Notes: a model not told the origin generated them from the sequence alone. DNA of 64,000 nucleotides from Microseira wollei NIES-4236 (GCF_020521235.1 NZ_BLAY01000001.1:1-64000), one strand, 5' to 3'; counted from the first letter of the stretch, positions 49,583-58,846 are shown. Program-made: numbers and translations.

Positions 49583-51385
49583 GTGACAGCATCTGTCTTT
49601 ACATCCGAACGCCTTTTATTTACCCCCGCGAAACCTAACGCCGACGCCATCCCGACTATTTTTGCTTTCCCAAACGAGTACAGCGTCGGCATCACCAGCT
49701 TAGGCTATCAAGTGGTGTGGGCAACGTTGGCAATGCGTTCTGATGTTGAAGTCAGTCGCTTATTTACCGATACCCACGAACCCCTACCAAGGCATCCAGA
49801 ATTAGTCGGATTTTCCGTATCTTGGGAATTAGATTACGTTAATATTCTCAACTTAATAGAATTCCTAGAAATTCCTATTCGCAGCAGGGAGAGATCCCCC
49901 CAACCCCCCTTATTAAGGGGGGTTAAAAGCGGCTCCCCCCAACCCCCCTTAATCAGGGGGGCTATAGGCGGATCCCCCCAACCCCCCTTGCTAAGGGGGG
50001 CTATAGGCGAGCGATCCCCCCAACCCCCCTTATTAAGGGGGGCTAAGGAGGAACCCCCCAAGGCATTGGGGGCAGGGGGGGATCGCCATCCGCTAATATT
50101 TGGGGGTGGTCCCGTTCTAACAGCAAACCCAGAACCGTTTGCAGACTTTTTCGACATTATATTGCTGGGCGATGGCGAAAACTTGTTGGGTAATTTTATT
50201 GAAGCGTATAAACAAGTCCGCACCGCAGATAGGCAAACTCAGTTAAAACATTTAGCACAAGTTCCAGGAATTTACGTTCCCAGCTTATACGAAGTAAATT
50301 ATCATAGCCCAACGGGTGCAATTGAATCGATTAAACCAATAGATCCAGAAATTCCCAACCTAGTCGAAAAGCAAACTTATCGGGGAAACGTGCTTTCTGC
50401 ATCGACAGTTGTGACAGAAAAAGCCGCTTGGGAAAATATTTACATGGTGGAAGTGGTACGCAGCTGTCCGGAAATGTGCCGCTTCTGTTTGGCAAGTTAT
50501 TTAACATTACCGTTTCGGACCGCAAGTTTAGAAACTTCGCTAATTCCGGCAATCGAAAAAGGGTTGGAAGTTACAGATAGATTGGGTTTGTTGGGGGCGT
50601 CGGTGACCCAGCATCCAGAATTTGAAAGTTTATTGGAATATTTGAGTCAGCCAAAATACGATAGCGTGCGACTCAGCATCGCGTCAGTGCGGACGAATAC
50701 AGTGACGGTGAAGCTGGCGGAAACATTGGCGAAACGGGATACGCGATCGCTCACCATCGCAGTAGAAAGCGGTTCGGAAAAAGTCCGCCAAATTATCAAC
50801 AAAAAACTCAATAACGACGAAATTATCCAAGCGGCAGTAAACGCCAAAGCAGGTGGATTATCCGGCCTTAAATTATACGGCATGGTAGGAATTCCCGGCG
50901 AAGAACCCGCTGACTTAGATGCAACCGTAACGATGATGCGGGAGATTAAAAAAGCTGCCCCCGGTTTGCGTTTAACCTTCGGATGCAGTACTTTTGTTCC
51001 CAAAGCACACACGCCATTTCAATGGTTTGGCGTCAATTCCCAAGCAGAAAAGCGCTTGAAATACTTGGAAAAAGAACTAAGGAAAATCGGGATAGATTTT
51101 CGACCAGAAAGTTACAATTGGTCGGTGATTCAGGCGTTGATATCGCGAGGCGATCGCCGCCTCTCCAAGTTATTAGAATTAACGCGGCATTATGGCGATT
51201 CTTTGGGCAGTTATCGTCGTGCATTTAAAGAACTGCGCGGACAATTGCCCGAACTAGATTTCTACGTTCATGCTAATTGGAGTCAAGAGCAAGTTTTGCC
51301 TTGGAGTCATTTACAAGGGCCACTTTCTCAATCGACTCTGCAAAAGCATTTAACTTCAGCTACAGCGCATTTTATTAGTTCGTAG
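49583..51385 (+). CDS. Radical SAM/B12-binding-type protein with in-frame palindromic repeats
   Basis: The 600-residue protein has an N-terminal cobalamin-binding-like region (AFPNEYSVGITSLGYQVVW, then LIFGGGPVLTANPEPF). The radical SAM core has its [4Fe-4S] motif CPEMCRFC near residue 294, and AVESGSEKVR and KLYGMVGIPGEE follow. It resembles the TIGR03960-like cyanobacterial radical SAM group, substrate unknown. The start is GTG at 49583. Residues about 102-170 are repeats SPQPPLLRGAIG and variants, translated from CCCCCCAACCCCCCTTA-type DNA. They lie in the N-terminal domain between ELDYVNILNLIEFLEIPI and RHPLIFGGGP. Confidence 0.88.
   Translation: MTASVFTSERLLFTPAKPNADAIPTIFAFPNEYSVGITSLGYQVVWATLAMRSDVEVSRLFTDTHEPLPRHPELVGFSVSWELDYVNILNLIEFLEIPIRSRERSPQPPLLRGVKSGSPQPPLIRGAIGGSPQPPLLRGAIGERSPQPPLLRGAKEEPPKALGAGGDRHPLIFGGGPVLTANPEPFADFFDIILLGDGENLLGNFIEAYKQVRTADRQTQLKHLAQVPGIYVPSLYEVNYHSPTGAIESIKPIDPEIPNLVEKQTYRGNVLSASTVVTEKAAWENIYMVEVVRSCPEMCRFCLASYLTLPFRTASLETSLIPAIEKGLEVTDRLGLLGASVTQHPEFESLLEYLSQPKYDSVRLSIASVRTNTVTVKLAETLAKRDTRSLTIAVESGSEKVRQIINKKLNNDEIIQAAVNAKAGGLSGLKLYGMVGIPGEEPADLDATVTMMREIKKAAPGLRLTFGCSTFVPKAHTPFQWFGVNSQAEKRLKYLEKELRKIGIDFRPESYNWSVIQALISRGDRRLSKLLELTRHYGDSLGSYRRAFKELRGQLPELDFYVHANWSQEQVLPWSHLQGPLSQSTLQKHLTSATAHFISS
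49886..50090 (+). repeat. Four to five in-frame G/C-palindrome repeats in the radical SAM gene
   Basis: Units of CCCCCCAACCCCCCTTA-TTAAGGGGGG separated by CTATAGGCGGAT occur from 49886 to 50050. They are followed by a variant CCCCCCAAGGCATTGGGGG (about 50055-50075). Intergenic copies of these two types lie at 35779-35811 and 20837-20855. Confidence 0.92.
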
Positions 51386-51963
51386 TAACGACTTTAGTCG
51401 TTTGTAGGTAGGTAGGGACTCAAGTCCCTACTACAAACTTTTAAACGGAAGTTCACCTCACCGAAAACGCGCGCTCTTATCCCCTGGCTTTAGACCTTGT
51501 CGTTACCCACATCTCACGCTACGTTTAAAACCCGCCCTGCACTTAAGTGCAGGGCTAATAGCCAAAGTCCACTTAAGTGGACTCGCGCATATTTCTTTAG
51601 TCCACTTAAGTGGACTTTCGCTATTAGCCAGGGATTTTAATCTCCGGGCGGGCTGACAACGAAAGCGTCAATCGGACTCGTGAGAAAATCTGGGTAACGA
51701 CAAGGGCTTTAGACATGGGGCTAGCGGAAGTTTGAAAAGCGATTTTAATCGCAGTCAATATGGTAGCAGCTAGCGCAAAAGAACCGATAAGTAACAGTCG
51801 TTCTGTCCAACTGACAAGCGGATCGTTGACTTTTGTGCTGGGGGTAGCTGCTGTTTCATAACCGATGGTAATTTGTTTAGTGCTACCATCAGCATAATCA
51901 TCACAGTACCTGGTATTTATAAAAGTTTAATGTCCAATTTTTTGGAAAATATTTTTTTACATT
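51386..51963. repeat. Large compound inverted-repeat region before the NACHT gene
   Basis: TAGGGACTCAAGTCCCTACTACAAAC (about 51411-51437) is a dispersed repeat also seen near 56516 and 62282. CCTTGTCGTTACCCA (51495-51509) pairs with TGGGTAACGACAAGG (51691-51705). Inside are the palindromes CCCTGCACTTAAGTGCAGGG (51535-51554) and AGTCCACTTAAGTGGACT twice (51566-51583, 51599-51616), with GGGCGGG/CCCGCCC arms. About 250 bp of AT-rich DNA then leads to the NACHT start. No gene is seen. Confidence 0.85.
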
Positions 51964-54261
51964 ATGGTCAAGCGATCGCAAAAGGCATCACAAGCAGGGA
52001 TTCAACAGGCTAAGAGAGCATTTTCTCGCAAAGGTTGGACTCAAGAAAACCTGGCTTTTGAAGTAAACTTAAAGACTCGCCAACCCGTTTGGAGATTTTT
52101 CACAGGTCGTCCGATTGAAAACCATACATTTAAAGAAATTTGCTCTATCTTAGGGCTGAATTGGCGGGAGATTGCAGAAAATCCGCCAGAGGAGGAGTCT
52201 GAAGCCGGAGAACAGGGAGTCCCAGGTATTGATATCTTGGTACAACAGGTGCGATCGCAACGCTTTGACAAAATTCAAAACCAGTGCAGCACCTTACAGC
52301 TATTGGATATCAGCCGTCCCGTTGGGATAGACGACATTTACATTGATGTCAATATTTTAGAGGAAATCGCAAGCCAACAGTGGTTAGAGATCTCGGATCT
52401 AAAAAGCCTTACCCCAGAAGAATTTGACCGCTTTGGATTGGGTGAAGTTTCCCAGAAACAAATATCAGGCATGAGGGCAGTTGAAACCTACTCTAAGCTC
52501 AGAGTGTTAGGTAAACCTGGGTCTGGTAAAACCACCTTTTTGCAACATCTTGCCATTGAGTGTAACCAAGGCAAATTTGCGGCAAACCGGGTTCCCATTT
52601 TTATTACCTTGAGGGATTTTGCCGATGAGTCTAGAGAGGCAGATCGTAGCAGCTTATTAAACTACATCCGAGCCGAATTTCTCACCTCTGGAATTACAGA
52701 CCCCTCGGTAATTGAAACCCTGCTGCGTGAGGGTAGAATATTGCTGTTGCTAGATGGGCTGGATGAAGTACGAGGTTCAGATAGTAACCCCATAGTTAAG
52801 GAAATTCGCAGATTCTCCGAGAACTATGAAAAGAACCTGTTTATCGTCACCTGTCGAACAGCAGCTAAAACCCTAAAACTCAGGGGCTTCACCGATGTAG
52901 AAATCGCAACCTTTACCCAAGAGCAAATTGTCGCCTTTGCTCAGAAGTGGTTTGCCACATTGACGAAAACGAATGCCCAGGATGAAAAGGAACCAGCCGT
53001 TAAGTTCATTGAAAAATTGGACTTGCCCGAAAACTTTCAATTCCGCAGACTCGCAATCACACCCTTGTTTCTGCATCTCGCCTGCTGGGTGTTCCGTCGC
53101 CAGGAAAAATTCCCAACCAAAAAAAGCGAGTTTTATAAGCAATGTCTAGACCTTCTCCTCGTCAAATGGGATGAAACTAGGGGGATTCAAAGGGATGAAG
53201 TTTACCGGGGGTTTCTATTACCTCAAAAGCTCAAGCTGCTGAGTCAGATTGCAGCCCTGTCGTTTGAGCAGGGACAGTACTTCTTTGAGCAACGTGCGAT
53301 CGAAGAACACATTAGCGACTATATCCGCGATTTACCAAATGCTCCCACTGAGCCGGAGGAATTGCAACTGGATAGTGAAGTGGTGCTAAAGGCGATCGAG
53401 TTGCAACATGGTTTATTGACAGAACGAGTGCGGGGAATTTTTTCCTTCTCTTATTTGGCGTTTCAAGAATACTTCACTGCCCGGAAAATCGTTGCTTCTC
53501 ATAATTTACAAGCATTAGAGAAACCCCTGGAACGTCTGGTTAGTCACATCACTGAACCCCGTTGGCGCGAAATCTTTTTGTTGACGGCTGCCATGCTGCG
53601 GAGTGCAGACTCCCTGGTACAGTTGATGAAGCAACACATTGATGGGCTAGTCGCCCAAGACCCCTATCTCCAAGAGTTTTTAACCTGGGCGAGTCAAAAG
53701 TCCCAAGCTGTTCCTCCCCAACCATCTGCAACTCGCGCTTTTTACTTTGCCCTTGCCCGGACTCCTCACCTTGCCCCTCAATTTGCCCTTGCCTGCACCC
53801 TTGACCAGAATATTTTTCTGGATGCGGCACTGGATGATTTGGTGTTGCACAGTGCTATTGACTCCAGCTCTGATTTTGCCCATGCCTATGCTTGTGCCGA
53901 TGCCCTGAGCAATGCTTTAACCATTGTTCTGGATCTGGGGTTACAGCAGTCCTTGCAACAACTCCAAGACCAACTTCCTGACTCAAAACGAGACAGAGAA
54001 AGGTTTCAGGAATGGTGGCAAACAAACCATGTAGCTTGGAGTGAGCGGTTAAGGGAAGCGATCGCACTTCATCGAAATATTCAGCATCAGTGGCACTTCA
54101 CCACCGAGCAGCAGCAAGTTCTGCAACGCTATTATGATGCCAATCAGTTGCTAATTGATTGTCTTAATAGCAACTGTGAAGTGACGGCTGGTGTGCGACA
54201 GGAGATTGAAGCCGCTTTGTTGTTGCCTCAGAAGGAACTTGAGGAGAGGGAATGGCAGTAG
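51964..54261 (+). CDS. NACHT-domain ATPase (bacterial NLR-like)
   Basis: The 765-residue protein has an N-terminal helix-turn-helix-like region (about 1-65: GWTQENLAFEVNLKTRQPVWRFFTG, XRE-like), then a linker. The NACHT ATPase has Walker A GKPGSGKTT near 185, Walker B LLLLDGLDEV near 262 and VTCRTAA. A winged-helix/helical region follows (FSFSYLAFQEYFTARKIV). The C-terminal ~250 residues are helical, without clear LRR, WD40 or TPR repeats. Bacterial NACHT proteins include anti-phage sensors; this one has no obvious effector domain beyond the HTH region. A broken second copy of its C-terminus lies at 59704-61429. Confidence 0.88.
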   Translation: MVKRSQKASQAGIQQAKRAFSRKGWTQENLAFEVNLKTRQPVWRFFTGRPIENHTFKEICSILGLNWREIAENPPEEESEAGEQGVPGIDILVQQVRSQRFDKIQNQCSTLQLLDISRPVGIDDIYIDVNILEEIASQQWLEISDLKSLTPEEFDRFGLGEVSQKQISGMRAVETYSKLRVLGKPGSGKTTFLQHLAIECNQGKFAANRVPIFITLRDFADESREADRSSLLNYIRAEFLTSGITDPSVIETLLREGRILLLLDGLDEVRGSDSNPIVKEIRRFSENYEKNLFIVTCRTAAKTLKLRGFTDVEIATFTQEQIVAFAQKWFATLTKTNAQDEKEPAVKFIEKLDLPENFQFRRLAITPLFLHLACWVFRRQEKFPTKKSEFYKQCLDLLLVKWDETRGIQRDEVYRGFLLPQKLKLLSQIAALSFEQGQYFFEQRAIEEHISDYIRDLPNAPTEPEELQLDSEVVLKAIELQHGLLTERVRGIFSFSYLAFQEYFTARKIVASHNLQALEKPLERLVSHITEPRWREIFLLTAAMLRSADSLVQLMKQHIDGLVAQDPYLQEFLTWASQKSQAVPPQPSATRAFYFALARTPHLAPQFALACTLDQNIFLDAALDDLVLHSAIDSSSDFAHAYACADALSNALTIVLDLGLQQSLQQLQDQLPDSKRDRERFQEWWQTNHVAWSERLREAIALHRNIQHQWHFTTEQQQVLQRYYDANQLLIDCLNSNCEVTAGVRQEIEAALLLPQKELEEREWQ

Positions 54262-54276
54262 ATCTGAGGTTGATCG

Positions 54277-55071
54277 CTAAACAATCGATCGCACCAATCC
54301 ACCCTCTACTCGCAGAGCGGCCCCATTAATTGCAGAGGCTAAAGGACTAGCAACAAATGCAACTAACGCAGCAACTTCAGACGTGGAAGCAAATCGCTGA
54401 ATCAGCGAAGATGGACGAGTCTTGGTAAAAAAATCTTTCTCAACTTGTGCGGCTGAAATATTTTGATCCTTGGCAAGTCCCTCAATCAAAGTTTCCACTC
54501 CTTCAGAACGAGTTGGCCCTGGCAATACTGTATTCACCGTGACACGGCTGCCTGCGGTTGTTTCAGCTAAACCACGACTCAACGCTACTTGTGCAGTCTT
54601 AGTAACGCCATAGTGAATCATTTCAGCGGGAATATTCAAGGCAGATTCACTAGATATAAAAATAATGCGTCCCCAATCTTTCTTTAACATTAGTGGTAAG
54701 TAATGACGCGAGAGCCGTACACCACTCATAACGTTTACTTCCAGAATGTTCATCCACTCTTCATCGGAGATATTTTCAAATGCTTTGGAGCCATAAATTC
54801 CTAAGTTGTTCACCAGAATGTTGACTTCTAGCACCTGTTGAACCAATAATTCAACTCCTACTTGCGTTCCCAAATCCGCAGCAATTCCCTGAAGTTTGGC
54901 ATTGGGGACGCTTTGCTGAATGTGGTCAATCGCATTGTTTACGCGCTCTTGCGTTCTGCCATTGACAATGACCGTCGCTCCTTCTTGAGCAAGTGTAGTA
55001 GCGATTGCCAATCCAATTCCACCCGTTGAACCGCTGACCAATGCCACCTTGTCTGATAGTTTGAGATCCAT
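54277..55071 (-). CDS. Short-chain dehydrogenase/reductase
   Basis: The 264-residue protein has the NAD(P)-binding SGSTGGIGLAIA, NNLGIYG, catalytic Ser in ISSES and a YGVTK active-site motif. It is a classical SDR and should be a soluble oxidoreductase; substrate unknown. It follows the MDR-family gene on the same strand by 65 bp, suggesting an operon. It is convergent with the NACHT gene with only 15 bp between stops. Confidence 0.92.
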   Translation of the reverse strand: MDLKLSDKVALVSGSTGGIGLAIATTLAQEGATVIVNGRTQERVNNAIDHIQQSVPNAKLQGIAADLGTQVGVELLVQQVLEVNILVNNLGIYGSKAFENISDEEWMNILEVNVMSGVRLSRHYLPLMLKKDWGRIIFISSESALNIPAEMIHYGVTKTAQVALSRGLAETTAGSRVTVNTVLPGPTRSEGVETLIEGLAKDQNISAAQVEKDFFTKTRPSSLIQRFASTSEVAALVAFVASPLASAINGAALRVEGGLVRSIV

Positions 55072-55136
55072 AGTTTGTGAAAAACAATAACGTAAAACAA
55101 TGCTCTAGAACCAGTGCCCACTCAATTAATCGCCAC

Positions 55137-56141
55137 CTAGTCCAACTTCACCACCATTTTGCCAAAATTTTTGCCTTCAAAAAGGCCGATGAACGCGCCC
55201 ACAGCCCCATCGATTCCTTCCACCACTGTTTCCTTGTTCTTCAGTTTTCCAGCTCGGAAATAACCGCCCACTTCCTGTTCAAATTCGTTCTGACGATCGA
55301 GCCAATCGCCAACGAGCAGCCCTTTCATCGTCAACCGTTTGCCAATCATATTAAACAGATTGGAAGGGGCCGGTTGCGGCTTTTGGGTGTTATAACCGGA
55401 GATGCTACCACAAGCGATAATCCGACCGTGTACCCGTAACGCCGAGAGCGCTGCTTCAAGGGTTTCGCCACCTACATTGTCGAAATAAACATCAATCCCA
55501 TCCGGTGCAGCGAAGTTCAATTGTTCGAGGATAGGGCCGGAATTGTAATTGAAAGCGCGATCAAATCCGCATTCTTCCAGCAGAAACTTGACCTTTTCCT
55601 GCGATCCGGCTGACCCGATGACACGACATCCGCGCAATTTCGCCAATTGTCCAGCCACACTTCCCACCGCACCAGCCGCACCCGAAATAAAAATGACATC
55701 GCCAGCTTTAACCTCTACCAAATTCAACCCAACCCAAGCCGTCATGCCCGTCATGCCGAGGGCACCGAGGTAAACCGAGAGCGGTTGAATTTCGGTGCTA
55801 AAGGGATGCAGCTCTTTGGGCGCAGCGGTGAAGTATTCCCGCCAGCCAAAGTTGGAGGTGACAACATCACCGGGCTTGAATTCCTCGGCGCGCGACTCAA
55901 TGACCTCGCCGACTGCGCCTCCTTCGAGCGGTTTGCCTAACTCGAAGGGTGGAACATAGGATTTCCCTTCGTTCATGCGTCCGCGCATATATGGATCGAC
56001 TGATATGTAGCGATTGCGAACCAGCACCTGCCCATCTTGAATTGGCTTTAGTTGGGTTTGGGCGATCGTAAAATTATCTGCGGTTGGAATCCCTTTGGGG
56101 CGGGAGACTAACTGAATTTCGCGGCTGATGATATCTGTCAT
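55137..56141 (-). CDS. Zinc-free medium-chain NADPH-dependent oxidoreductase (CurA/YncB-like)
   Basis: The 334-residue protein starts MTDIISREIQLVSRPKGIP. YISVDPYMRGRMNEGKSY and the nucleotide-binding FISGAAGAVGSVAGQLAK are typical of the leukotriene-B4 dehydrogenase/curcumin reductase family. It lacks zinc ligands. These enzymes reduce alpha,beta-unsaturated carbonyls with NADPH and can detoxify reactive aldehydes. It is upstream of, and probably co-transcribed with, the SDR. Confidence 0.92.
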   Translation of the reverse strand: MTDIISREIQLVSRPKGIPTADNFTIAQTQLKPIQDGQVLVRNRYISVDPYMRGRMNEGKSYVPPFELGKPLEGGAVGEVIESRAEEFKPGDVVTSNFGWREYFTAAPKELHPFSTEIQPLSVYLGALGMTGMTAWVGLNLVEVKAGDVIFISGAAGAVGSVAGQLAKLRGCRVIGSAGSQEKVKFLLEECGFDRAFNYNSGPILEQLNFAAPDGIDVYFDNVGGETLEAALSALRVHGRIIACGSISGYNTQKPQPAPSNLFNMIGKRLTMKGLLVGDWLDRQNEFEQEVGGYFRAGKLKNKETVVEGIDGAVGAFIGLFEGKNFGKMVVKLD

Positions 56142-56607
56142 AGTTTGCTCCTTATTGGTGAGACTTTAATAACTCGATCGACTTAATTTTCATCTGTTCT
56201 TTTTAACATTTTTTAAAAGCAACTTTACTAAACATATGGATGCAAAATATATTTTATTTTAACTACATTATTGTTACATGAGCGAGAGTTGTTGCCATCT
56301 ATCTTAGGTTTAAGAGGTGAATATATTGAGAGGTAGATAATCCCTAATTTTTCACTTGTTGTCATTTCATATACTTCATCTTCAAAAATGAGCAGAACAT
56401 GAAGTATCTCTCATGATATTGAACAAAGATGAATAATATCATGGCAGGCTGATCGCACATTATATGTTCGTAGTAAGGACTAAAGTCCTGAGCCGCGATC
56501 CTTGGAAGGACTGAAGTCCCTACTACAAACAATTTTATTGCGGGCTATTGACCGGACATCATATAACCTATGAACGATTCTCCATTAGAGACTAATTGAA
56601 ACACTCT
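56142..56607. repeat. Long intergenic region with GTAGTAAGGACT repeats
   Basis: About 200 bp of AT-rich DNA upstream of the MDR gene probably contains its promoter. Then GTAGTAAGGACTAAAGTCC and GGACTGAAGTCCCTACTAC (56470-56525) form an inverted repeat of the same family as 51411-51437 and 62282-62304. No gene is seen. Confidence 0.7.
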
Positions 56608-56648
56608 CCTTTCCGGATGAGTTGAGGATTTCAACTCATCCGGAAAGG
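56608..56648 (-). terminator. Strong 18-bp stem terminator after the apcA paralog
   Basis: CCTTTCCGGATGAGTTGA (56608-56625) and TCAACTCATCCGGAAAGG (56631-56648) are perfect complements with a 5-base loop. The stem sits 8 bp past the apcA-like stop. The T run on the minus strand is poor, but the stem is among the strongest in the window. Confidence 0.75.
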
Positions 56649-56656
56649 TTATGGTT

Positions 56657-57142
56657 CTACTGCATGGCATCAATTAGATAGTCGAAGTAAGCGCCAACTT
56701 CGCTGGCGTCTTCTGCGGACATTATCGATGTGGTGAGATTCTTCATCCCACGGACGCTTTCGGCAACAGCCTCAATCGGAGTGCCAAGAGATCTGTACAT
56801 TTGGCGAACACCAATTACCCCAATCTGTTGAATTGGTGTAGTATCACCAGCCACAACGCTGTAGGTGATTAAGCGCAGGTAGTAATCCATGTCACGCAGG
56901 CAAGTTGCAGTCATTTCCTCACCGTAGGCGTTGCCACCAGGAGAGACAAGATCTCGGCGCTTTTGGAACAGTTGCAAACTAGATTGTTTAACAATGCGTT
57001 CCCGATTTTGGGTTAGAGATTGAGCAAGGCGCAAACGGCGATCGCCATTCATGCAGAGTTGCTTAATCTGCTCTAACTCCCCAAGGGTGAGATAGCGAAC
57101 CTCCGCGTCCGCGTTCACAATCAACTTCATCAGAATACTCAT
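56657..57142 (-). CDS. Allophycocyanin alpha-subunit paralog (ApcA2-like)
   Basis: The 161-residue phycobiliprotein keeps the allophycocyanin layout: [25 protein letters not shown] with the chromophore Cys near residue 81, and [15 protein letters not shown]. It starts [18 protein letters not shown], as allophycocyanin alpha subunits do. Many positions differ from core ApcA ([16 protein letters not shown] and others), so it is a paralog. It lies 72 bp after the OCP gene on the same strand, with GGAG upstream. Being next to OCP, it may form the site where OCP docks or a stress-specific core variant. Confidence 0.85.
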   Translation of the reverse strand: MSILMKLIVNADAEVRYLTLGELEQIKQLCMNGDRRLRLAQSLTQNRERIVKQSSLQLFQKRRDLVSPGGNAYGEEMTATCLRDMDYYLRLITYSVVAGDTTPIQQIGVIGVRQMYRSLGTPIEAVAESVRGMKNLTTSIMSAEDASEVGAYFDYLIDAMQ

Positions 57143-57214
57143 TAAAAGACTCCTTCAAAAAAATAAAATCAATGTTCTAGATCTGTTGTTTAAAACACTC
57201 GATCCTTGAGCTAT

Positions 57215-58174
57215 CTACCGAACCAAGCCCAAGTTCATCAGTTCCTTGGGAGATGCCAGCAAATCAATTGCCACCAAGAAAATCTTGCCTTGAGGATTGA
57301 GCAAGAACCGCCATGCTAGGTTGATGCCAACACTCTCACCAAACCAGGGAGTTTGCACTTTACCCGTCACTTTAATCTGGGTAAACTCTCCTTCTGCTGC
57401 CTCAGATACACCCCGCTGTGGCATCAGCTTAAGTCCATAGCATTCTTCGCGCATATACGCGAGGATGTTCTCCTGACCCACAATCGGTTCCTCAAAAGGA
57501 GGTTTCAGCGCACCGTCTTGGGCAAATAAAGCTACAGCCGCCTGAAAGTCAAAGGCGTTCATATTCTCCATGTAGCTCAAGACTGTCAAGTTGTCGATGC
57601 CTTTAATTGTGACCTTGGTTCGGGGTGCGAGGTTTTTAGGTGGAACAACAGGTTCTTTGACTTTTGGAGTACCGCAAGTTGGGGCATACCCCATGCTGAC
57701 AACAATATTCTGTAGCACGGTGAGTTGCTGACCCCCTTCAAGTTGACGGATGGCTTGGAGGACATCGGATGCTTTCGCAGACAGTTTATAGCCTTTTGGA
57801 ATGGGAGCAACAATTAAGAGTTTCATCCACTCGCTTAACTGATACCAAAAACCCAACTTGATATTCGTGCCAAAAGACGAATAGGTACGGCAGATGGGAG
57901 TATCAGTATGGTTAACGAGATCGCACATTACTTGCGTTTGCTCGCTTGTAGACATCTGCTTGATTTGAGTCAGGGTGTTTTCTGCGAACACCATGTTAAC
58001 TGCTTGCATAGCAGCGGGAGTGATTGTAACTCCCATTTCGGTGTAGGCAAACCACAGTAAAGCTAACTGATCCTCAGCACTGAGTTGATTGAATGATTCA
58101 ACTGTAGCTGGAACTCTATCAGCAACTTGAGTGTTAGGGAAAATGGAGCGTGCAGACTCGATGGTAAATGACAC
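57215..58174 (-). CDS. Orange carotenoid protein (non-canonical paralog)
   Basis: The 319-residue two-domain photoprotective protein has an N-terminal helical carotenoid domain (LWFAYTEMG, FWYQLSEWMKL) and an NTF2-like C-terminal domain. Key residues of OCP are present: Tyr in LSYMENMN, Trp in TPWFG, Arg in PRTKV and Glu in REECYGLKL, which anchor the ketocarotenoid and the interdomain bridge. I chose GTG at 58174 (MSFTIESARSIFPNT) because GGAG lies at proper spacing and OCPs begin there; a TTG two codons earlier is possible. It dissipates phycobilisome energy under strong light. Divergence from OCP1 suggests an OCP2 or OCPX type. No FRP gene is in the window. Confidence 0.9.
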   Translation of the reverse strand: MSFTIESARSIFPNTQVADRVPATVESFNQLSAEDQLALLWFAYTEMGVTITPAAMQAVNMVFAENTLTQIKQMSTSEQTQVMCDLVNHTDTPICRTYSSFGTNIKLGFWYQLSEWMKLLIVAPIPKGYKLSAKASDVLQAIRQLEGGQQLTVLQNIVVSMGYAPTCGTPKVKEPVVPPKNLAPRTKVTIKGIDNLTVLSYMENMNAFDFQAAVALFAQDGALKPPFEEPIVGQENILAYMREECYGLKLMPQRGVSEAAEGEFTQIKVTGKVQTPWFGESVGINLAWRFLLNPQGKIFLVAIDLLASPKELMNLGLVR

Positions 58175-58214
58175 GATCAAAATCTCCAGAACGAAATTAC
58201 ATTAATTTGTTGGT

Positions 58215-58313
58215 AAGCTGCTACGCATCTAACTTGACAGTCAATTAAAGCCTTTTTCTTGTGGGATGGGCATCCTGCCCGTCTCTTTATTGGATTTAAA
58301 TGCGTAGCAGCTT
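58215..58313. repeat. 99-bp MITE-like element in the ocp upstream region
   Basis: Perfect inverted ends AAGCTGCTACGCA (58215-58227) and TGCGTAGCAGCTT (58301-58313) bound it. The interior matches 2484-2583 in reverse. It begins 41 bp upstream of the ocp start codon, so it must overlap or displace the promoter. Confidence 0.9.
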
Positions 58314-58333
58314 AGTGTTTCAAAAATGGCGAT

Positions 58334-58846
58334 CTAATTGAGAAATGTCAGCTCTAACTGCTTTTCGAGACTTAGAGCGTCATGTCTAGGGACACCCAAA
58401 ATATGTTGAGCGATCGCATATGAGGATTGTTGGCAAATTGCTAAACAGCCAAGCACAGCAAGGAAGTCATCAAAATTCAGGGGTTTGGTAAACCACAAGT
58501 CAAACCCAGCCGAAAGCACACGTTGTGACATCTCTTTAGTTCCCTGGGCTGTCACAGCAATGGCTAGCACTTCTTTCCCTCGCTCTCCCGTGAGTGTTCT
58601 CACTTGACGAATCAGGGCATAGCCATCTTCCTTTGGCAAGGCAATCTCACTCACGAGAACATCCGGTTGCCATTGCACAAATATTTCCACAGCTTGCTGG
58701 ACTAAAAATGCCACTTTAATCTCTACATCATAGGGTTGCAGCATCACCGTCATCAAATCGCCGCAATCGATACTGTTATCTACAACAAGTATTCGCAGCC
58801 CTTGGAGAGATGGAAGATTAGTAGGAAATCCATTATTTATACTCAT
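58334..58846 (-). CDS. Degenerate single-domain response regulator
   Basis: The 170-residue protein is a receiver domain only, with a C-terminal tail (DALSLEKQLELTFLN). The acidic pocket reads LRILVVDNS (only one Asp of the usual pair). The phosphoacceptor position in DVLVSEIALPKEDGY is Glu where relatives have SDI, while KPLNFDD keeps the lysine. Glu can mimic the phosphorylated state, so it may be locked active or act by protein contact. It lies upstream of ocp on the same strand and could belong to its regulation. Confidence 0.85.
   Translation of the reverse strand: MSINNGFPTNLPSLQGLRILVVDNSIDCGDLMTVMLQPYDVEIKVAFLVQQAVEIFVQWQPDVLVSEIALPKEDGYALIRQVRTLTGERGKEVLAIAVTAQGTKEMSQRVLSAGFDLWFTKPLNFDDFLAVLGCLAICQQSSYAIAQHILGVPRHDALSLEKQLELTFLN

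Noticed and set aside
51566-51616. Paired AGTCCACTTAAGTGGACT as CRISPR repeats
   Set aside because: There are only two copies, each a full palindrome, within a larger inverted repeat; no array follows.
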